Shown: positions 21,529-33,347, numbered from the stretch's first letter. The stretch is 64,000 nucleotides of DNA from Bifidobacterium breve (GCA_945883675.1 CAMCYA010000002.1:1-64000); one strand, 5' to 3'. The notes: generated by a model from the sequence alone, not told the origin. Translations and numbers: made by a program.

Positions 21529-22263
21529 ATGGCAAAGAAACCAAGCGTAAAAAAAATCTTCCAGCGTTCATCAAAGAACGTTGTCGAAGCCTTCGACGCA
21601 AGTGAACTTGCCCTTGCTGCAATTATTGAGCAAGCGGAAAAATCAGCGCATGTTGGCGGATTTGTTTCTGTTGAATTCGATGATGAAAACCGCGTTGCCA
21701 CATATCTTTATGAAGCAAATCTTGCAGGTTATAAAGGTTGGCGATGGTGTGTAACTGTTGCAAAAGTTGACGAAGATTCAGCTCCAACTATTTGTGATGT
21801 TGTAGTTCTACCAGGCCCAGATGCATTGCAACCACCAGAGTGGATTCCATATCTTGATCGAATTCTTCCTGGTGATGTAGGAGTTGGTGACATTGTTCCG
21901 AGTTCATTGTCAGATACTCGTTTAGTTCCAGGACAACAAAGTCTTCCAAACGATGAAGATCTTGATACTGCTTTAGCCATTGAACTTGGTTTTGGTCGAG
22001 CACGTGTAATGTCAATCGAAGGACGCGATCAAGCAGCAAAGCGTTGGTATGACGGGGAGCGCGGACCAAAAGCACCTGTTGCGCAGTCGGCACCAAAACC
22101 ATGTCATAGCTGTGGTTTCTTTATTCCAATTGCTGGATCACTTCGATCAACTTTTGGCGTATGCGCCAATGCCATTTCACCCGAGGATGCTCGTGTCGTG
22201 AGCGTAGATCACGGCTGTGGCGCACATTCGGAAGCGACCTTCACGGAGCCGGTGTTAAACTAA
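21529..22263 (+). CDS. DUF3027 family protein
   Basis: HVGGFVSVEFDDENRVATYLYEANLAGYKGWRWCVTVAKV; C-terminal PCHSCGFFIPIAGSLRSTFGVCANAISPEDARVVSVDHGCGAHSE. Confidence 0.88.
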   Translation: MAKKPSVKKIFQRSSKNVVEAFDASELALAAIIEQAEKSAHVGGFVSVEFDDENRVATYLYEANLAGYKGWRWCVTVAKVDEDSAPTICDVVVLPGPDALQPPEWIPYLDRILPGDVGVGDIVPSSLSDTRLVPGQQSLPNDEDLDTALAIELGFGRARVMSIEGRDQAAKRWYDGERGPKAPVAQSAPKPCHSCGFFIPIAGSLRSTFGVCANAISPEDARVVSVDHGCGAHSEATFTEPVLN

Positions 22264-22432
22264 GCACCTGTTATCGCAACCGCGATACCGATTCAAACGA
22301 ATGAAATATTCACAAGATATTCATAAGTTACGAACGAGATCAACAGGAACAAAAAGAGCAAGCGTTAGGTAGAACTAGCGCTCAGCAACATCAGGACAGA
22401 ATTAGCAAACTAGTAAGGAAAGAGAGCTCACA

Positions 22433-22816
22433 ATGCCTACAGGACATGTCAAATGGTTCTCACTTGAAAAGGGTTTTGGTTTTATTGCAAATGATGAAGG
22501 CGAAGATGTTTATCTAGCTGCAACATCACTGCCTGAAGGCGTCGCAACAGTTAAGCCTGGAACAAAACTAGAGTTTTCAATTGCAGATAGTCGCAAAGGC
22601 CCACAGGCAATGTCAGTGCACATAATTGATGCACCTCCGTCTCTTGTTGAAAACTCCCGTGCAAACAGTGATGACCTTGCTGCGATGATTGAAGATACGA
22701 TCAAAATGTTAGATCGAGTTGGAAACGGTTTACGTAGTGGTCGCCATCCAAATCCGCAAGAAACAGATCGACTTGGTCGCGTATTGCGCGGAATCGCATC
22801 ACAACTAGGTGCTTGA
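22433..22816 (+). CDS. cspB: Cold-shock domain protein (CspB-like) with C-terminal extension
   Basis: GHVKWFSLEKGFGFIANDEGEDVYLAATSLPEGV; SD-like AAGGAAAGAGAG upstream. Confidence 0.92.
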   Translation: MPTGHVKWFSLEKGFGFIANDEGEDVYLAATSLPEGVATVKPGTKLEFSIADSRKGPQAMSVHIIDAPPSLVENSRANSDDLAAMIEDTIKMLDRVGNGLRSGRHPNPQETDRLGRVLRGIASQLGA

Positions 22817-22880
22817 GCGCAAGCAATTATTTCGCTGGTTTCAAATCACTGCGTCAAAAAATCAGCGTATTAAGTTTGTA

Positions 22881-23069
22881 TTAAATGCCAGATCGTCGAT
22901 TGCGACGAATTGTGTAACGAATTCCGAAAAGTCCAAGAGCCGTGCCTGAAACACAGGTCCAAATTATTTTGGAATCAGCACCTACTGCAATTGAGATGAC
23001 ACCAGCAGCTATCCAACATGAAGTTCCAATAGCGACTAGGGTTACAACATTGCGTAGGCGAGTAGTCAT
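22881..23069 (-). CDS. Small membrane protein, DUF2530-like
   Basis: 62 aa, two predicted TMs, divergent to MFS; promoter-like TACTCT 6 nt upstream of ATG. Confidence 0.65.
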   Translation of the reverse strand: MTTRLRNVVTLVAIGTSCWIAAGVISIAVGADSKIIWTCVSGTALGLFGIRYTIRRNRRSGI

Positions 23070-23081
23070 GGAAGTAGAGTA

Positions 23082-24350
23082 ATGCGTTTTAAGGTTAAAG
23101 TAGATGGCAATATGCGATCATTTCGCCACCGCAATTACAGAATTCTCTTTCCCGCAAATGCTGTTTCAAATATTGGAACCTGGGCACAACGTGTGGCACA
23201 AGATTGGCTTGTTCTAGAGCTTACAAACAACAGCGGGACCTATCTTGGATTAGTTTCTGCTGTTCAATTTTTGCCAATACTTCTTTTCTCACTACATGGC
23301 GGAAAGTTTGCAGATCGATTCAATAAGCGAAAGGCATTGATTCTTACCAACGTACTAGGCGGGGCATCATCTCTTGTATTGGGCATCTTGGTAGTCACTG
23401 AATCTGTACTCCTTTGGCAAGTCTTTGTATTGGCCGGTGTGCTTGGACTCTCAAATGCAATTGACGGTCCTGTTCGTCAGTCATTTACATCTGAAATTGT
23501 TGGCCCAGATGATCTTGCAAATGCTGTCTCACTAAACTCAGCCAATTTCAATGCTGGACGTTTAATTGGGCCAGCGGTATCAGGTGGGCTAATAGCAGCA
23601 TTTGGTACAGGACCATCTTTTCTCATAAATGCTCTTTCATACCTTTTTGTTATTGCAGCCTTAATTAAACTAAATGAAAAAACATTTTTTCGCCAAGATC
23701 AAGAGAAATCAGATGGAAATATTCGGGAAGGCATTAAATACGTAAAGTCTCGGCCAGATATCTATGTGGTTCTACTCATTGTTTTATTTGTTTCAACTTT
23801 TGGGCTTAACTTCCAGATTTTCAATGCACTAATGGCAACAAAAGAGTTTGGGTTAGGACCTGCAAGTTTTGGACTCATGGGAACTTTTGTTGCAATTGGA
23901 TCACTTACTGGAGCAATTGGATCTGCTCGATTAGAAAGATTCAGAAGCACAAAGTTTGTCATCAAGGGTGGAATCGTCTTTTCAACATCGATAATCATTC
24001 TTTCCGTCCTACCAACATTTACTGTTTATATGATCTGGCTACCTATATGTGGATTGAGTGCTCTGACTACTTTAGTCTCGGCAAACTCATTAGTTCAGAC
24101 AAGTTCTGACACTGCGATTCGTGGACGCGTGATGGGCTTGTATCTACTTGTTTTCATGGGAGGTGCACCATTTGGATCTCCGCTAATTGGCGTAACAACT
24201 GAGCTAATTGGCATACGTCCAACTATCACAATCTGCGGGACTATTTCATTAGTTGCATCGATTTTAGTTTGGTTTATCTATAAAAACAGGGTTACTCCAC
24301 CAGCAGATATTTCTGTCGCTGCTGTTTTAAAGAGCGTTAATCGCAATTAA
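23082..24350 (+). CDS. MFS transporter
   Basis: FRHRNYRILFPANAVSNIGTWAQRVAQDWLVLELT; 12-TM pattern; the start could be the internal ATG at 23112. Confidence 0.9.
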   Translation: MRFKVKVDGNMRSFRHRNYRILFPANAVSNIGTWAQRVAQDWLVLELTNNSGTYLGLVSAVQFLPILLFSLHGGKFADRFNKRKALILTNVLGGASSLVLGILVVTESVLLWQVFVLAGVLGLSNAIDGPVRQSFTSEIVGPDDLANAVSLNSANFNAGRLIGPAVSGGLIAAFGTGPSFLINALSYLFVIAALIKLNEKTFFRQDQEKSDGNIREGIKYVKSRPDIYVVLLIVLFVSTFGLNFQIFNALMATKEFGLGPASFGLMGTFVAIGSLTGAIGSARLERFRSTKFVIKGGIVFSTSIIILSVLPTFTVYMIWLPICGLSALTTLVSANSLVQTSSDTAIRGRVMGLYLLVFMGGAPFGSPLIGVTTELIGIRPTITICGTISLVASILVWFIYKNRVTPPADISVAAVLKSVNRN

Positions 24351-24403
24351 TATCAGTAAACCAAACAGAGCAACAATGGTCACAGTTCGTCTTGTTTTGT
24401 AAT

Positions 24404-25560
24404 TCATACTGATTCCTTAACGTGTGATGGAACTAGTTTGATTATGGCAAATGCAACAATGATCAATACAAAAACCATTACGTATGCTCGAGAGATACCG
24501 TAAATATCCCCTAATAATCCTAATAAGAAGGGTGCCCCAGCTATCGCAATTCCAGCTGCAAGTGAGGCCCTTCCGATTGCTAAATCGGGTCGTCCTTGAC
24601 TCAAGCCAATCAGTCGAATTGAAGAGAGCGCAAACTGCATTGAAACACCAAGTCCAACAACGAACAAACAGATTAATGAGAGCACCATGTTATGTGAGAG
24701 CCAGAAACCTAAGAATCCGAAGAATTGGATCGCAATTATTGATAGCAGTTGATTGTCTAATGACAGGTGCTTTAGAACCAACCCTCCATACCAACGTCCA
24801 ACTCCCATTCCGGTACCTAAGGCAACGATTGCAACTGTTGAGACTGCTGCACTTGAGCCGACACGTTCTTTTAAAAGAGCAGCGGCCCAAAAAGAGGTTG
24901 CAAATTCTGCTGATATACATGCAATAAAAGCAACCCAAGAAATCCAAAATGTTGGTGAGAGTTTTCCACCTTGCGGCCCATCTTCGTGCGGAATGTGTTC
25001 TTCTAAATCTTTATCTCGTCCAACGATAAATAGTATGAGCGCAACGGGTAGAGCTACGAGCAAGCCTAAACGCCAAAGATTTGGATAAACAATTGCAATT
25101 GTTCCAATTAACGCTGTTCCGATAACAAAGCCAATGGATGCAATTCCATTGGCTTGAGGAATAGCCACCTCTGCAGACTTTCCATAGTGGTGTGACATTT
25201 TTGTAAGCATTGTATTGATGGTTAATGAAGTACCAAAGCCAGTTAATAAGGTTGCAGGTAAAGTTATATAAACAGGTGGCGAGAGAACGAAGATTAAAAG
25301 CCCAAAACTAAAGATTGTTAATCCAATCCAGCTGGCCCTTTCACGTCCAAATTTGTGTGCAATGTGCGGATTAGCCCATCCGGCAAAGATTGAGGCAATT
25401 CCCATTGCAGTACCGTGTAAACCAGCGATTGTCAGCGAAGTACCTTGATCTGCACGCAGTAATGATTGTGCTGGACCAAATCCACCCAAATAAAAGTTTA
25501 CAACAGCTGTTTGGACCGCAACGATCCAAAAAAATCTATCCCGCTGAAAACTCTTCGGCA

Positions 25561-25561
<1 letters not shown>
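24404..25561 (-). CDS. MFS transporter
   Basis: Multiple TMs; AHKFGRERASWIGLTIFSFGLLIF. Confidence 0.88.
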
Positions 25562-26676
<1,115 letters not shown>

Positions 26677-26682
26677 CTAAGA

Positions 26683-27348
26683 CTACGGGTAGTACCTCGT
26701 TAGTTCCCAATCGGAGTTGGTACTGGTTCGCTCATAGCGCAAGCGATCATGCAGTCTGGAGTATCGTCCTTGCCAAAATTCAATATTGAGTGGAACAACA
26801 CGATAGCCACCCCAATATTCAGGGCGCGGAACAATTGAACCTTCTGGCCATTTAGTTGCTGCGCCTTCATAGCGTTGTTCTAATTCCGCACGTGATGACA
26901 ACGGTGATGATTGATGACTAGCCCACGCACCAATTTGTGAACCCCATGGTCTCGCTGCAAAGTAGTCATCTGATTCTGATGCTAAAACTTTTTCAACTAC
27001 TCCACTAATTGAAACTTGTCGCTCCATTGCATACCAAGGAAATAGAAGAGATACATTTTCATTGATATTCATGGCATGTGCTTTGCGAGACTCATAGTTT
27101 GAGAAAAAAGTGAAGCCTCCCTCTGAAATATCTTTGAGCAAAACAGTTCTTGTACTTATTTGATTATCAGGGTGCACAGTTGAAAGCACCATTGCATTTG
27201 CTTCTACGATCACAGAGTTTTCATGAGCTTGTTTCAACCAGATTGAAAATGCTTCAAATGGGTCAGCAGGTAAGGTCTCCATACCAACGTCGCTATAGGA
27301 ACGTCGCATCGCTCGAATCTGATCCCGAGTGAAACCTTCATTTTCCAT
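26683..27348 (-). CDS. pdxH: Pyridoxamine 5'-phosphate oxidase
   Basis: TRTVLLKDISEGGFTFFSNYESRKA; C-terminal EFWQGRYSRLHDRLRYER. Confidence 0.95.
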   Translation of the reverse strand: MENEGFTRDQIRAMRRSYSDVGMETLPADPFEAFSIWLKQAHENSVIVEANAMVLSTVHPDNQISTRTVLLKDISEGGFTFFSNYESRKAHAMNINENVSLLFPWYAMERQVSISGVVEKVLASESDDYFAARPWGSQIGAWASHQSSPLSSRAELEQRYEGAATKWPEGSIVPRPEYWGGYRVVPLNIEFWQGRYSRLHDRLRYERTSTNSDWELTRYYP

Positions 27349-27410
27349 GGGCTAATCGAACCTCATTTTCAACTTCTTCGCATTATGGATCTCTGTGATT
27401 TAATCATCCC

Positions 27411-28781
27411 ATGCCCAAGGCGAAGTGTTCAATTATGTGGTTTCGCAGAGATCTTCGCGTCAATGATCATCCTGCGTTGCTAGCAGCAATTGAATCTGCC
27501 GAGACAGTTATCCCTCTATTTATTTTAGATAAGCAGCAAATCACTGAAGCAGGCGACAAACTCTTGGCATACATGGGTAAATCTCTGCGCGCACTGGATG
27601 AATCACTCGGAAATAGATTGCACATTATTGAGGGCGATCAAGTAGAAATTTTAAAGGAACTAATCGCAGAGCATCAGGTGCAAGAAGTTCACATTTCAAC
27701 TGAATATGAAAGATACGGAGCGCAAAGAGATGCGAAGGTTGAAGCATCTGGAATTACGCTAGTTCCAACTGGATCCCCTTATGCAGTTGCACCGGGTAGA
27801 GTTTTAAAACCGAGTGATGGAACTGCCTACAAGGTCTATACGCCTTTCTATAAAGGTTGGCGCGCACATGGTTGGCGTGCACCAGCAATAACACCAAAGA
27901 AATTTGATTTAGTAGAACCAACCGCTAAGTATCGTGCTTTCCCTGACTTTCCCGAAGAATCAGGAACGCATGTAATTGAAGCCGGAGAAAATGCAGCGTT
28001 AAAGCGCTTTGCAGCATTTGAAAAGAATGGATTAGATTCCTATGACGAGGCCCGTAATTTAGCTGGAATAGATGGAACGTCAAAGATGAGTACCTATTTA
28101 AAGTTTGGAGAAATTCATCCACGGACTCTCTTGCAAAATCTTGGAGAAAGTAAGGCCCATGACACTTTCCGAAAAGAGATTGCATGGCGAGAGTTCTATG
28201 CAGATGTTCTTTTTAATAATCCAAACACCGATACTGATTACTACGCACCTAAATTTGCGCAGATGCGTTATGACAAACCAGGCAAACAGTTTAAAGCTTG
28301 GTGTGAAGGCAAAACGGGCTATCCATTTGTCGATGCCGCCATGCGCCAATTAGTGATTGAAGGATGGATGCATAATCGCACACGGATGGTCGTAGCATCT
28401 TTCTTGGTCAAAGACTTACATCTAGAGTGGCAGTTGGGTGAGCGTTTTTTTGCCGAACATCTTGTTGATTATGATGTTGCATCTAATGCACATGGTTGGC
28501 AATGGACTGCAGGATGTGGAACCGATGCTTCTCCTTACTACCGTATTTTCAATCCCATAGAACAAGGCAAACGCTTTGATGAGAATGGTGATTACATTCG
28601 CAAGTATGTTCCAGAACTAGCTCATCTTTCTTCTGACCAAATAAACGAACCTTGGCTTTTTCTGGATGGTTATAGCAAGGGATACTGCGAACGTATAGTT
28701 GATCATGCGTTAGAAAGATTAGAGTCTTTGGCTAGATTGCAAGAGATTAAAGCGGACAAACCCCTAGACCCTCGCGCTTAG
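27411..28781 (+). CDS. phrB: Deoxyribodipyrimidine photo-lyase
   Basis: WFRRDLRVNDHPALLAA; GWMHNRTRMVVASFLVKDL; WQWTAGCGTDASPYYRIFNP. Confidence 0.95.
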   Translation: MPKAKCSIMWFRRDLRVNDHPALLAAIESAETVIPLFILDKQQITEAGDKLLAYMGKSLRALDESLGNRLHIIEGDQVEILKELIAEHQVQEVHISTEYERYGAQRDAKVEASGITLVPTGSPYAVAPGRVLKPSDGTAYKVYTPFYKGWRAHGWRAPAITPKKFDLVEPTAKYRAFPDFPEESGTHVIEAGENAALKRFAAFEKNGLDSYDEARNLAGIDGTSKMSTYLKFGEIHPRTLLQNLGESKAHDTFRKEIAWREFYADVLFNNPNTDTDYYAPKFAQMRYDKPGKQFKAWCEGKTGYPFVDAAMRQLVIEGWMHNRTRMVVASFLVKDLHLEWQLGERFFAEHLVDYDVASNAHGWQWTAGCGTDASPYYRIFNPIEQGKRFDENGDYIRKYVPELAHLSSDQINEPWLFLDGYSKGYCERIVDHALERLESLARLQEIKADKPLDPRA

Positions 28782-30117
28782 CTTTATACATTGCAGTATC
28801 CGCACGAAGTAAAAGATCTGGATCTCCAGTATTTTTTGCCACCCCAATACTGACACCCAAGTGAATCTCTTTGCTGTCAATATGTATTGGATAAGAAAGT
28901 GTTGCTCGAAGTGCAAGTGCAATTTCTATTGCACTCTCATGTAAACCTTCGATTAGAACTCCAAATTCATCTCCCCCAAGGCGCGCTAGAAATGCGCCAT
29001 GTGGCAAAGCTCGATCAAATCTACGTGCAACTTGCTTGAGAACTTTGTCTCCAATTTCATGACCATACATATCATTTATTGGTTTGAAGCCATCAAGATC
29101 TAGCAAGAGCAAAGAGCCCTCTTTGTTTACAAACTCTTCAATCTCAGAGATTAATCGCCTCCTATTTGGCAATCCCGTCAGCTCATCAGTTCGAGCTAAC
29201 AATCTCTCTGTGCCTATATGACGCGATTGGTTCATCGCAGTGGCTAATCGGGAAAATGCCAGCACAAGAGTTATCACTGCAGGTAACGCAACATAGCGGG
29301 GAAGATAGTTGGGCTGCAACGCAAAGAGTGCAAGAAGTGTTGCACTCAAAAAAACTGAAAGGGTAATAAAGATCGGATTTCTTGATTCAACTAAAGGCGA
29401 ATGCCCTTGTTCTTGATTTACCTCCATGCGCCAAAAACTCTCTGAGATCAAAAGAATTCCAAGCAGCCATCCATCATCGACTAACCCGCCTATCGAATAG
29501 TAGGCGTATGTATCAATGGAAAGATAGAGAAAATCTGTAAGAACAAAAGAAGTAATACCGATAATCAGAATTAGAGGGCCAGAAGAAAAGCTTCGGATAC
29601 AAAAAAGTGAGAGAACAATCGCTGCTAATAAAAGATCTGCGAGAGGGTAGACGAGAGGATAAAACAACTGCGCTAAGGGTTGATCAAGTGATGGCAAAAC
29701 TTGAGGAAGTAAAACCGCAGCTCCAAATGTTGTGATCCCAAAACCAATGATTGCACTGTCTAGAATTTCACTTTTCTTGTATGTTGAATGACCACGAATT
29801 ATCCGAACTGAGCCAATAACAATAAATGGGTAAAAAATAAGATACATCAACTCTCCAAAAGAAGTTAGAAGAGTTGTCGCAAAGTTGTAATGTGCAAAAC
29901 TGGCAACCACTGAACCAATAAGCCAAGCCAGTATCCCTAGAGCGATAGCAAATTTGGCGGTAGAAAACTCGAGCTTTGGTGACAATGCAATTGAGATGAT
30001 TGCAGAGAGTCCAACTAAGTTGTAGAGGAGAACTTCAGTCCAAATAGATTGGTTCGTTACTCTCAAGATTAGATGAAGTGCAAGCAGTGCTGGTCCGAGT
30101 AATCGAACTATGCGCAT
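28747..30117 (-). CDS. Multi-TM GGDEF-domain diguanylate cyclase
   Basis: DELTGLPNRRRLISEIEEF; FLARLGGDEFGVLIEGL; N-terminal hydrophobic segments. Confidence 0.92.
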   Translation of the reverse strand: MRIVRLLGPALLALHLILRVTNQSIWTEVLLYNLVGLSAIISIALSPKLEFSTAKFAIALGILAWLIGSVVASFAHYNFATTLLTSFGELMYLIFYPFIVIGSVRIIRGHSTYKKSEILDSAIIGFGITTFGAAVLLPQVLPSLDQPLAQLFYPLVYPLADLLLAAIVLSLFCIRSFSSGPLILIIGITSFVLTDFLYLSIDTYAYYSIGGLVDDGWLLGILLISESFWRMEVNQEQGHSPLVESRNPIFITLSVFLSATLLALFALQPNYLPRYVALPAVITLVLAFSRLATAMNQSRHIGTERLLARTDELTGLPNRRRLISEIEEFVNKEGSLLLLDLDGFKPINDMYGHEIGDKVLKQVARRFDRALPHGAFLARLGGDEFGVLIEGLHESAIEIALALRATLSYPIHIDSKEIHLGVSIGVAKNTGDPDLLLRADTAMYKAKREGLGVCPL

Positions 30118-30179
30118 GCCTACATACTAAGAACATGCATTTCACTGAAGAATAGGGGAAGCCTTAGTCAAACTTCGTT

Positions 30180-30947
30180 TTACTTGCGCTGTTTTTTGCG
30201 AAGGTTCATTCCAACTTTACGCACTATTGATCTAGGCAAAGTGGTCATTACAAAGATTAAGGTTTTGTACTGCCATCCAGGAATTGAAACAGCTTTTCCT
30301 TTTTGTGCATCGTCCCATGACTTAGCAACAATCACATCTGGATCTAGCCACATAAATTTTGGCAGACCCTTCATGGACATACGACCACGTTGATGAAATT
30401 GAGTTCTTGTAAATCCAGGAGCTAAGGCGCTCACTTTTACGTTGGTTCCGGCAAGTTCGGTATGCATTGATTCTGTTAGAACAGTTAGATATGACTTCGC
30501 AGCACTATAAGTGCCACCTGCTATCCATGCTGCAACTGATGTCACATTAATTACAACACCTTTGTTGCGTGCTTTCATTAAAGGTAGAGATACATGCATT
30601 AGTCGCATTGGAGTACGAGTAAGCACATCAAACATCTGCTGTTCTGCAGCAAGATCTGAAACCGTAAATGCCTTGTTAATGCCAAAGCCTGCGTTATTAA
30701 TTAGGACTTCAATTTCATTATCGGCAATGAACTTTTCTACAGTGGCACAGCCCGAATCAGTTGCAAGATCTGCCTGAATTACCTGTGTTTTAACTCCGTA
30801 GGTAGCTTCTAGTGATTCTGCTCGCTCATTTAGTTTTGGTAGATCGCGTGCAACTAGAACGATGTTGTATTTGTGCGAGGCTAATAAACGAGTAAAACTC
30901 TCACCGATTCCAACGGTTGCACCTGTAACGAGCGCCCAACTACTCAT
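30180..30947 (-). CDS. SDR-family oxidoreductase
   Basis: MSSWALVTGATVGIGESFTRLL; INNAGFGINKAF; YSAAKSYLTVL. ORF extends to 30974, but the ATG at 30947 has GAGGAG upstream. Confidence 0.9.
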   Translation of the reverse strand: MSSWALVTGATVGIGESFTRLLASHKYNIVLVARDLPKLNERAESLEATYGVKTQVIQADLATDSGCATVEKFIADNEIEVLINNAGFGINKAFTVSDLAAEQQMFDVLTRTPMRLMHVSLPLMKARNKGVVINVTSVAAWIAGGTYSAAKSYLTVLTESMHTELAGTNVKVSALAPGFTRTQFHQRGRMSMKGLPKFMWLDPDVIVAKSWDDAQKGKAVSIPGWQYKTLIFVMTTLPRSIVRKVGMNLRKKQRK

Positions 30948-31030
30948 TTCAATCTCCTCATTCTTAAACTCCACAAGATCTAAAATCTGGTAGCTCTAAA
31001 ACCTATAGCTTTAAATCTTTGCAAATAATG

Positions 31031-32257
31031 TTAGGCAACTATTCCGGCTGTGTCTTCGTCGCGAACTTTCCACTCAGTCCCATATGAAGGTAGTAAATCC
31101 AAGAACGGTTTAGCATCAAACCATTCTGGCCCAACCACACCTTCTGGCTTCCAAATACCTTTGTGAATAAGCTCCATTGCAATCACTGGGTTGATTGCAG
31201 TCTGCCAAACAACTGCTTGATCACCATATTCAGACATAGACCATTCGTTATCTACAACGTTATACATGTAGCAGGCATATGGCTTTCCTTCTTTATTGAG
31301 CCCCTTAACCAATGCTCCTGCACAGGTTTTACCCTTCATCCGCGAACCTAACGTTGCAGGATCAGGCAATGACGCTGCAAGTAGATCGCGAGGAGAAACA
31401 TTAATTCCTTGGACATCAACATTTTCCTTACTATCTAGACCAAGCATGTGAATTGTTTTTAGAGTTGAGATGAATTCAGCACCAAGGCCGTACTTAAAGT
31501 TAACTTTCTTTGCGTCAACTTTTTGTGGAATCAAAACAACCTCTTCGTGTTCAACGTTCACACATTCAACAGGCCCAATTCCTTCCGGAAAATCAAAGAT
31601 TTCAATCTCACTAAATGGCTCAGTTGTATACCAACCACGACCGTCTTCCCATACCAATGGGGGATTAAGACATTCTTCAATTGTTGTCCAAATCGAAAAC
31701 GAAGGCGCAAAGTCGTAGCCTTCAACCGTTAAATTAGAACCATCAAAAATTGTTAAAGAATCTATTCGACTAAAAAGATGATCTTCTGCGTATCGGGCAA
31801 ATACATCACTCATCCCTGGCTCAATACCCATTCCAACGAGGGCATAAATCTGACGCTCTCCCCAGTTCCAATCGCGGGCAAACTGCTCATCGCCAAGCTT
31901 TACGCCAGTCTCCGTATTTGGGTAGTGAGGATGTGGCCGTGATAGCGACATAGCCATATCGATGTAGTTGGTGTTTTCAATCTCGCACGCCAAGAAAATT
32001 GGCATTACAAAACGGGGATCAACTGCGTTGATAACAACATCTGGCTTAACTTTACGGATTAATGAGCGAATATCTTCAAGCTCTGCCGCATTGACCTCGG
32101 CTGCAGAAAATCGAGAATCTTTGACTCGTGTAACTGCTTCTTCCGCGCGTGACAGAGTTCGATCAGCGACAACCATCTGTGAAATAAATGATTTGCGTGA
32201 TGCGATATTGACGATTGCTCTGCCAACTCCGCCCGCGCCAATTACTAGCGCCTTCAT
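31031..32257 (-). CDS. Saccharopine dehydrogenase/carboxynorspermidine synthase family protein
   Basis: MKALVIGAGGVGRAIVNIAS; VKPDVVINAVDP; IEPGMSDVFARYAEDHLF. ORF opens at 32284. Confidence 0.85.
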   Translation of the reverse strand: MKALVIGAGGVGRAIVNIASRKSFISQMVVADRTLSRAEEAVTRVKDSRFSAAEVNAAELEDIRSLIRKVKPDVVINAVDPRFVMPIFLACEIENTNYIDMAMSLSRPHPHYPNTETGVKLGDEQFARDWNWGERQIYALVGMGIEPGMSDVFARYAEDHLFSRIDSLTIFDGSNLTVEGYDFAPSFSIWTTIEECLNPPLVWEDGRGWYTTEPFSEIEIFDFPEGIGPVECVNVEHEEVVLIPQKVDAKKVNFKYGLGAEFISTLKTIHMLGLDSKENVDVQGINVSPRDLLAASLPDPATLGSRMKGKTCAGALVKGLNKEGKPYACYMYNVVDNEWSMSEYGDQAVVWQTAINPVIAMELIHKGIWKPEGVVGPEWFDAKPFLDLLPSYGTEWKVRDEDTAGIVA

Positions 32258-32407
32258 TGTTGGCCTCTCATGAGGAAATAACATCCTTTACGTTAGAAAA
32301 CCAATCCTACCGTTTATACGTATTTATTGGCAAGGTGCTTCTAATTCATGCGAAAAATAGTGAACACCATGAAACTCATGACAAGATTGGCACTTACATT
32401 AGATTTA

Positions 32408-32480
32408 GTCCCCGTAGCTCAGTGGATAGAGCAACCGCCTCCTAAGCGGTAGGTCGCAGGTTCAACTCCCGCCGGGGACA
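32408..32480 (+). tRNA. tRNA-Arg(CCT)
   Basis: GTCCCCG-TA-GCTC..GAGC-A-ACCGC CTCCTAA GCGGT-AGGTC-GCAGG TTCAACT CCCGC-CGGGGAC-A; one A-C mismatch in the T-stem. Confidence 0.95.
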
Positions 32481-32488
32481 CAATTAAA

Positions 32489-33328
32489 TTAAGAGAAAAC
32501 TACTGTGCGCTTTCCAACGATAAATATTTTGTCATCAGCGAAGTATTTAACTGCCTTTGATAGCACGCGGCGTTCAATGTCTCGACCGATTGCAATCAAC
32601 TCATCTGGTGTGGCTATATGTGTCACATGTGCAACATCTTGTTCAATAATTGGACCTTCATCAAGATCATTAGTAACAAAGTGCGCAGAAGCACCAATGA
32701 TCTTCACACCCCTGTCATGTGCCTGGTGGTAGGGCTTAGCACCCTTAAAGCCTGGCAAGAATGAGTGATGGATGTTAATGATCTTTCCAGGTAATCTTTC
32801 ACAAAACTGCTTAGACAATATCTGCATGTATCGGGCTAAGACAACAAAATCAATATTTAACTCACCTATTAACTTTAAGACTTCATTTTCTTGATCTAAC
32901 TTAGAACCATCTTTTACAGGTAAATACCTAAACTCAACTCCATGTGACTCAACCAAAGACTTTAGATCTTCACGGTTTGAAATTACGAGGGGAATCTCAA
33001 TTCTGAGTTCGCCCAGTTCAACTAAATACAAAAGGTCGCGTAGGCAGTGACTTTCTTTTGTCACCATCACAACAACTCGAGGCTTTTCCTCAGCCGGACG
33101 AATGCGTAAATCAGGGTTGAACTTTGCCAACCCATCCTTTAGAGCTTTCGTGGCACCTTCTAAGTTTTGTGAAGTTTCAAAACGAGTGCGCATAACAAAT
33201 GAGTTAGTTGTTGGATCCGTAAACTGTTGGTTCTCAATTATGTTGCCACCACAAGCAAGTACTGCCGAAGTCATTGCATGCACGATGCCTGGCTGGTCTT
33301 CGCATTGAAGGGAAGCGATTAAATCCAT
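32489..33328 (-). CDS. purU: Formyltetrahydrofolate deformylase
   Basis: ACT-like N-terminus (CEDQPGIVHAMTSAV) plus formyltransferase domain IINIHHSFLPGFKGAKPYHQAHDRGVKIIGASAHFVT. Confidence 0.95.
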   Translation of the reverse strand: MDLIASLQCEDQPGIVHAMTSAVLACGGNIIENQQFTDPTTNSFVMRTRFETSQNLEGATKALKDGLAKFNPDLRIRPAEEKPRVVVMVTKESHCLRDLLYLVELGELRIEIPLVISNREDLKSLVESHGVEFRYLPVKDGSKLDQENEVLKLIGELNIDFVVLARYMQILSKQFCERLPGKIINIHHSFLPGFKGAKPYHQAHDRGVKIIGASAHFVTNDLDEGPIIEQDVAHVTHIATPDELIAIGRDIERRVLSKAVKYFADDKIFIVGKRTVVFS

Positions 33329-33347
33329 GCTCTAAGGGTACGCGAGG

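Noticed and set aside
22272-22287. TATCGC-AACC-GCGATA hairpin downstream of the DUF3027 gene
   Set aside because: Only 6 bp without a U-tract; too weak to call as terminator or riboregulator.
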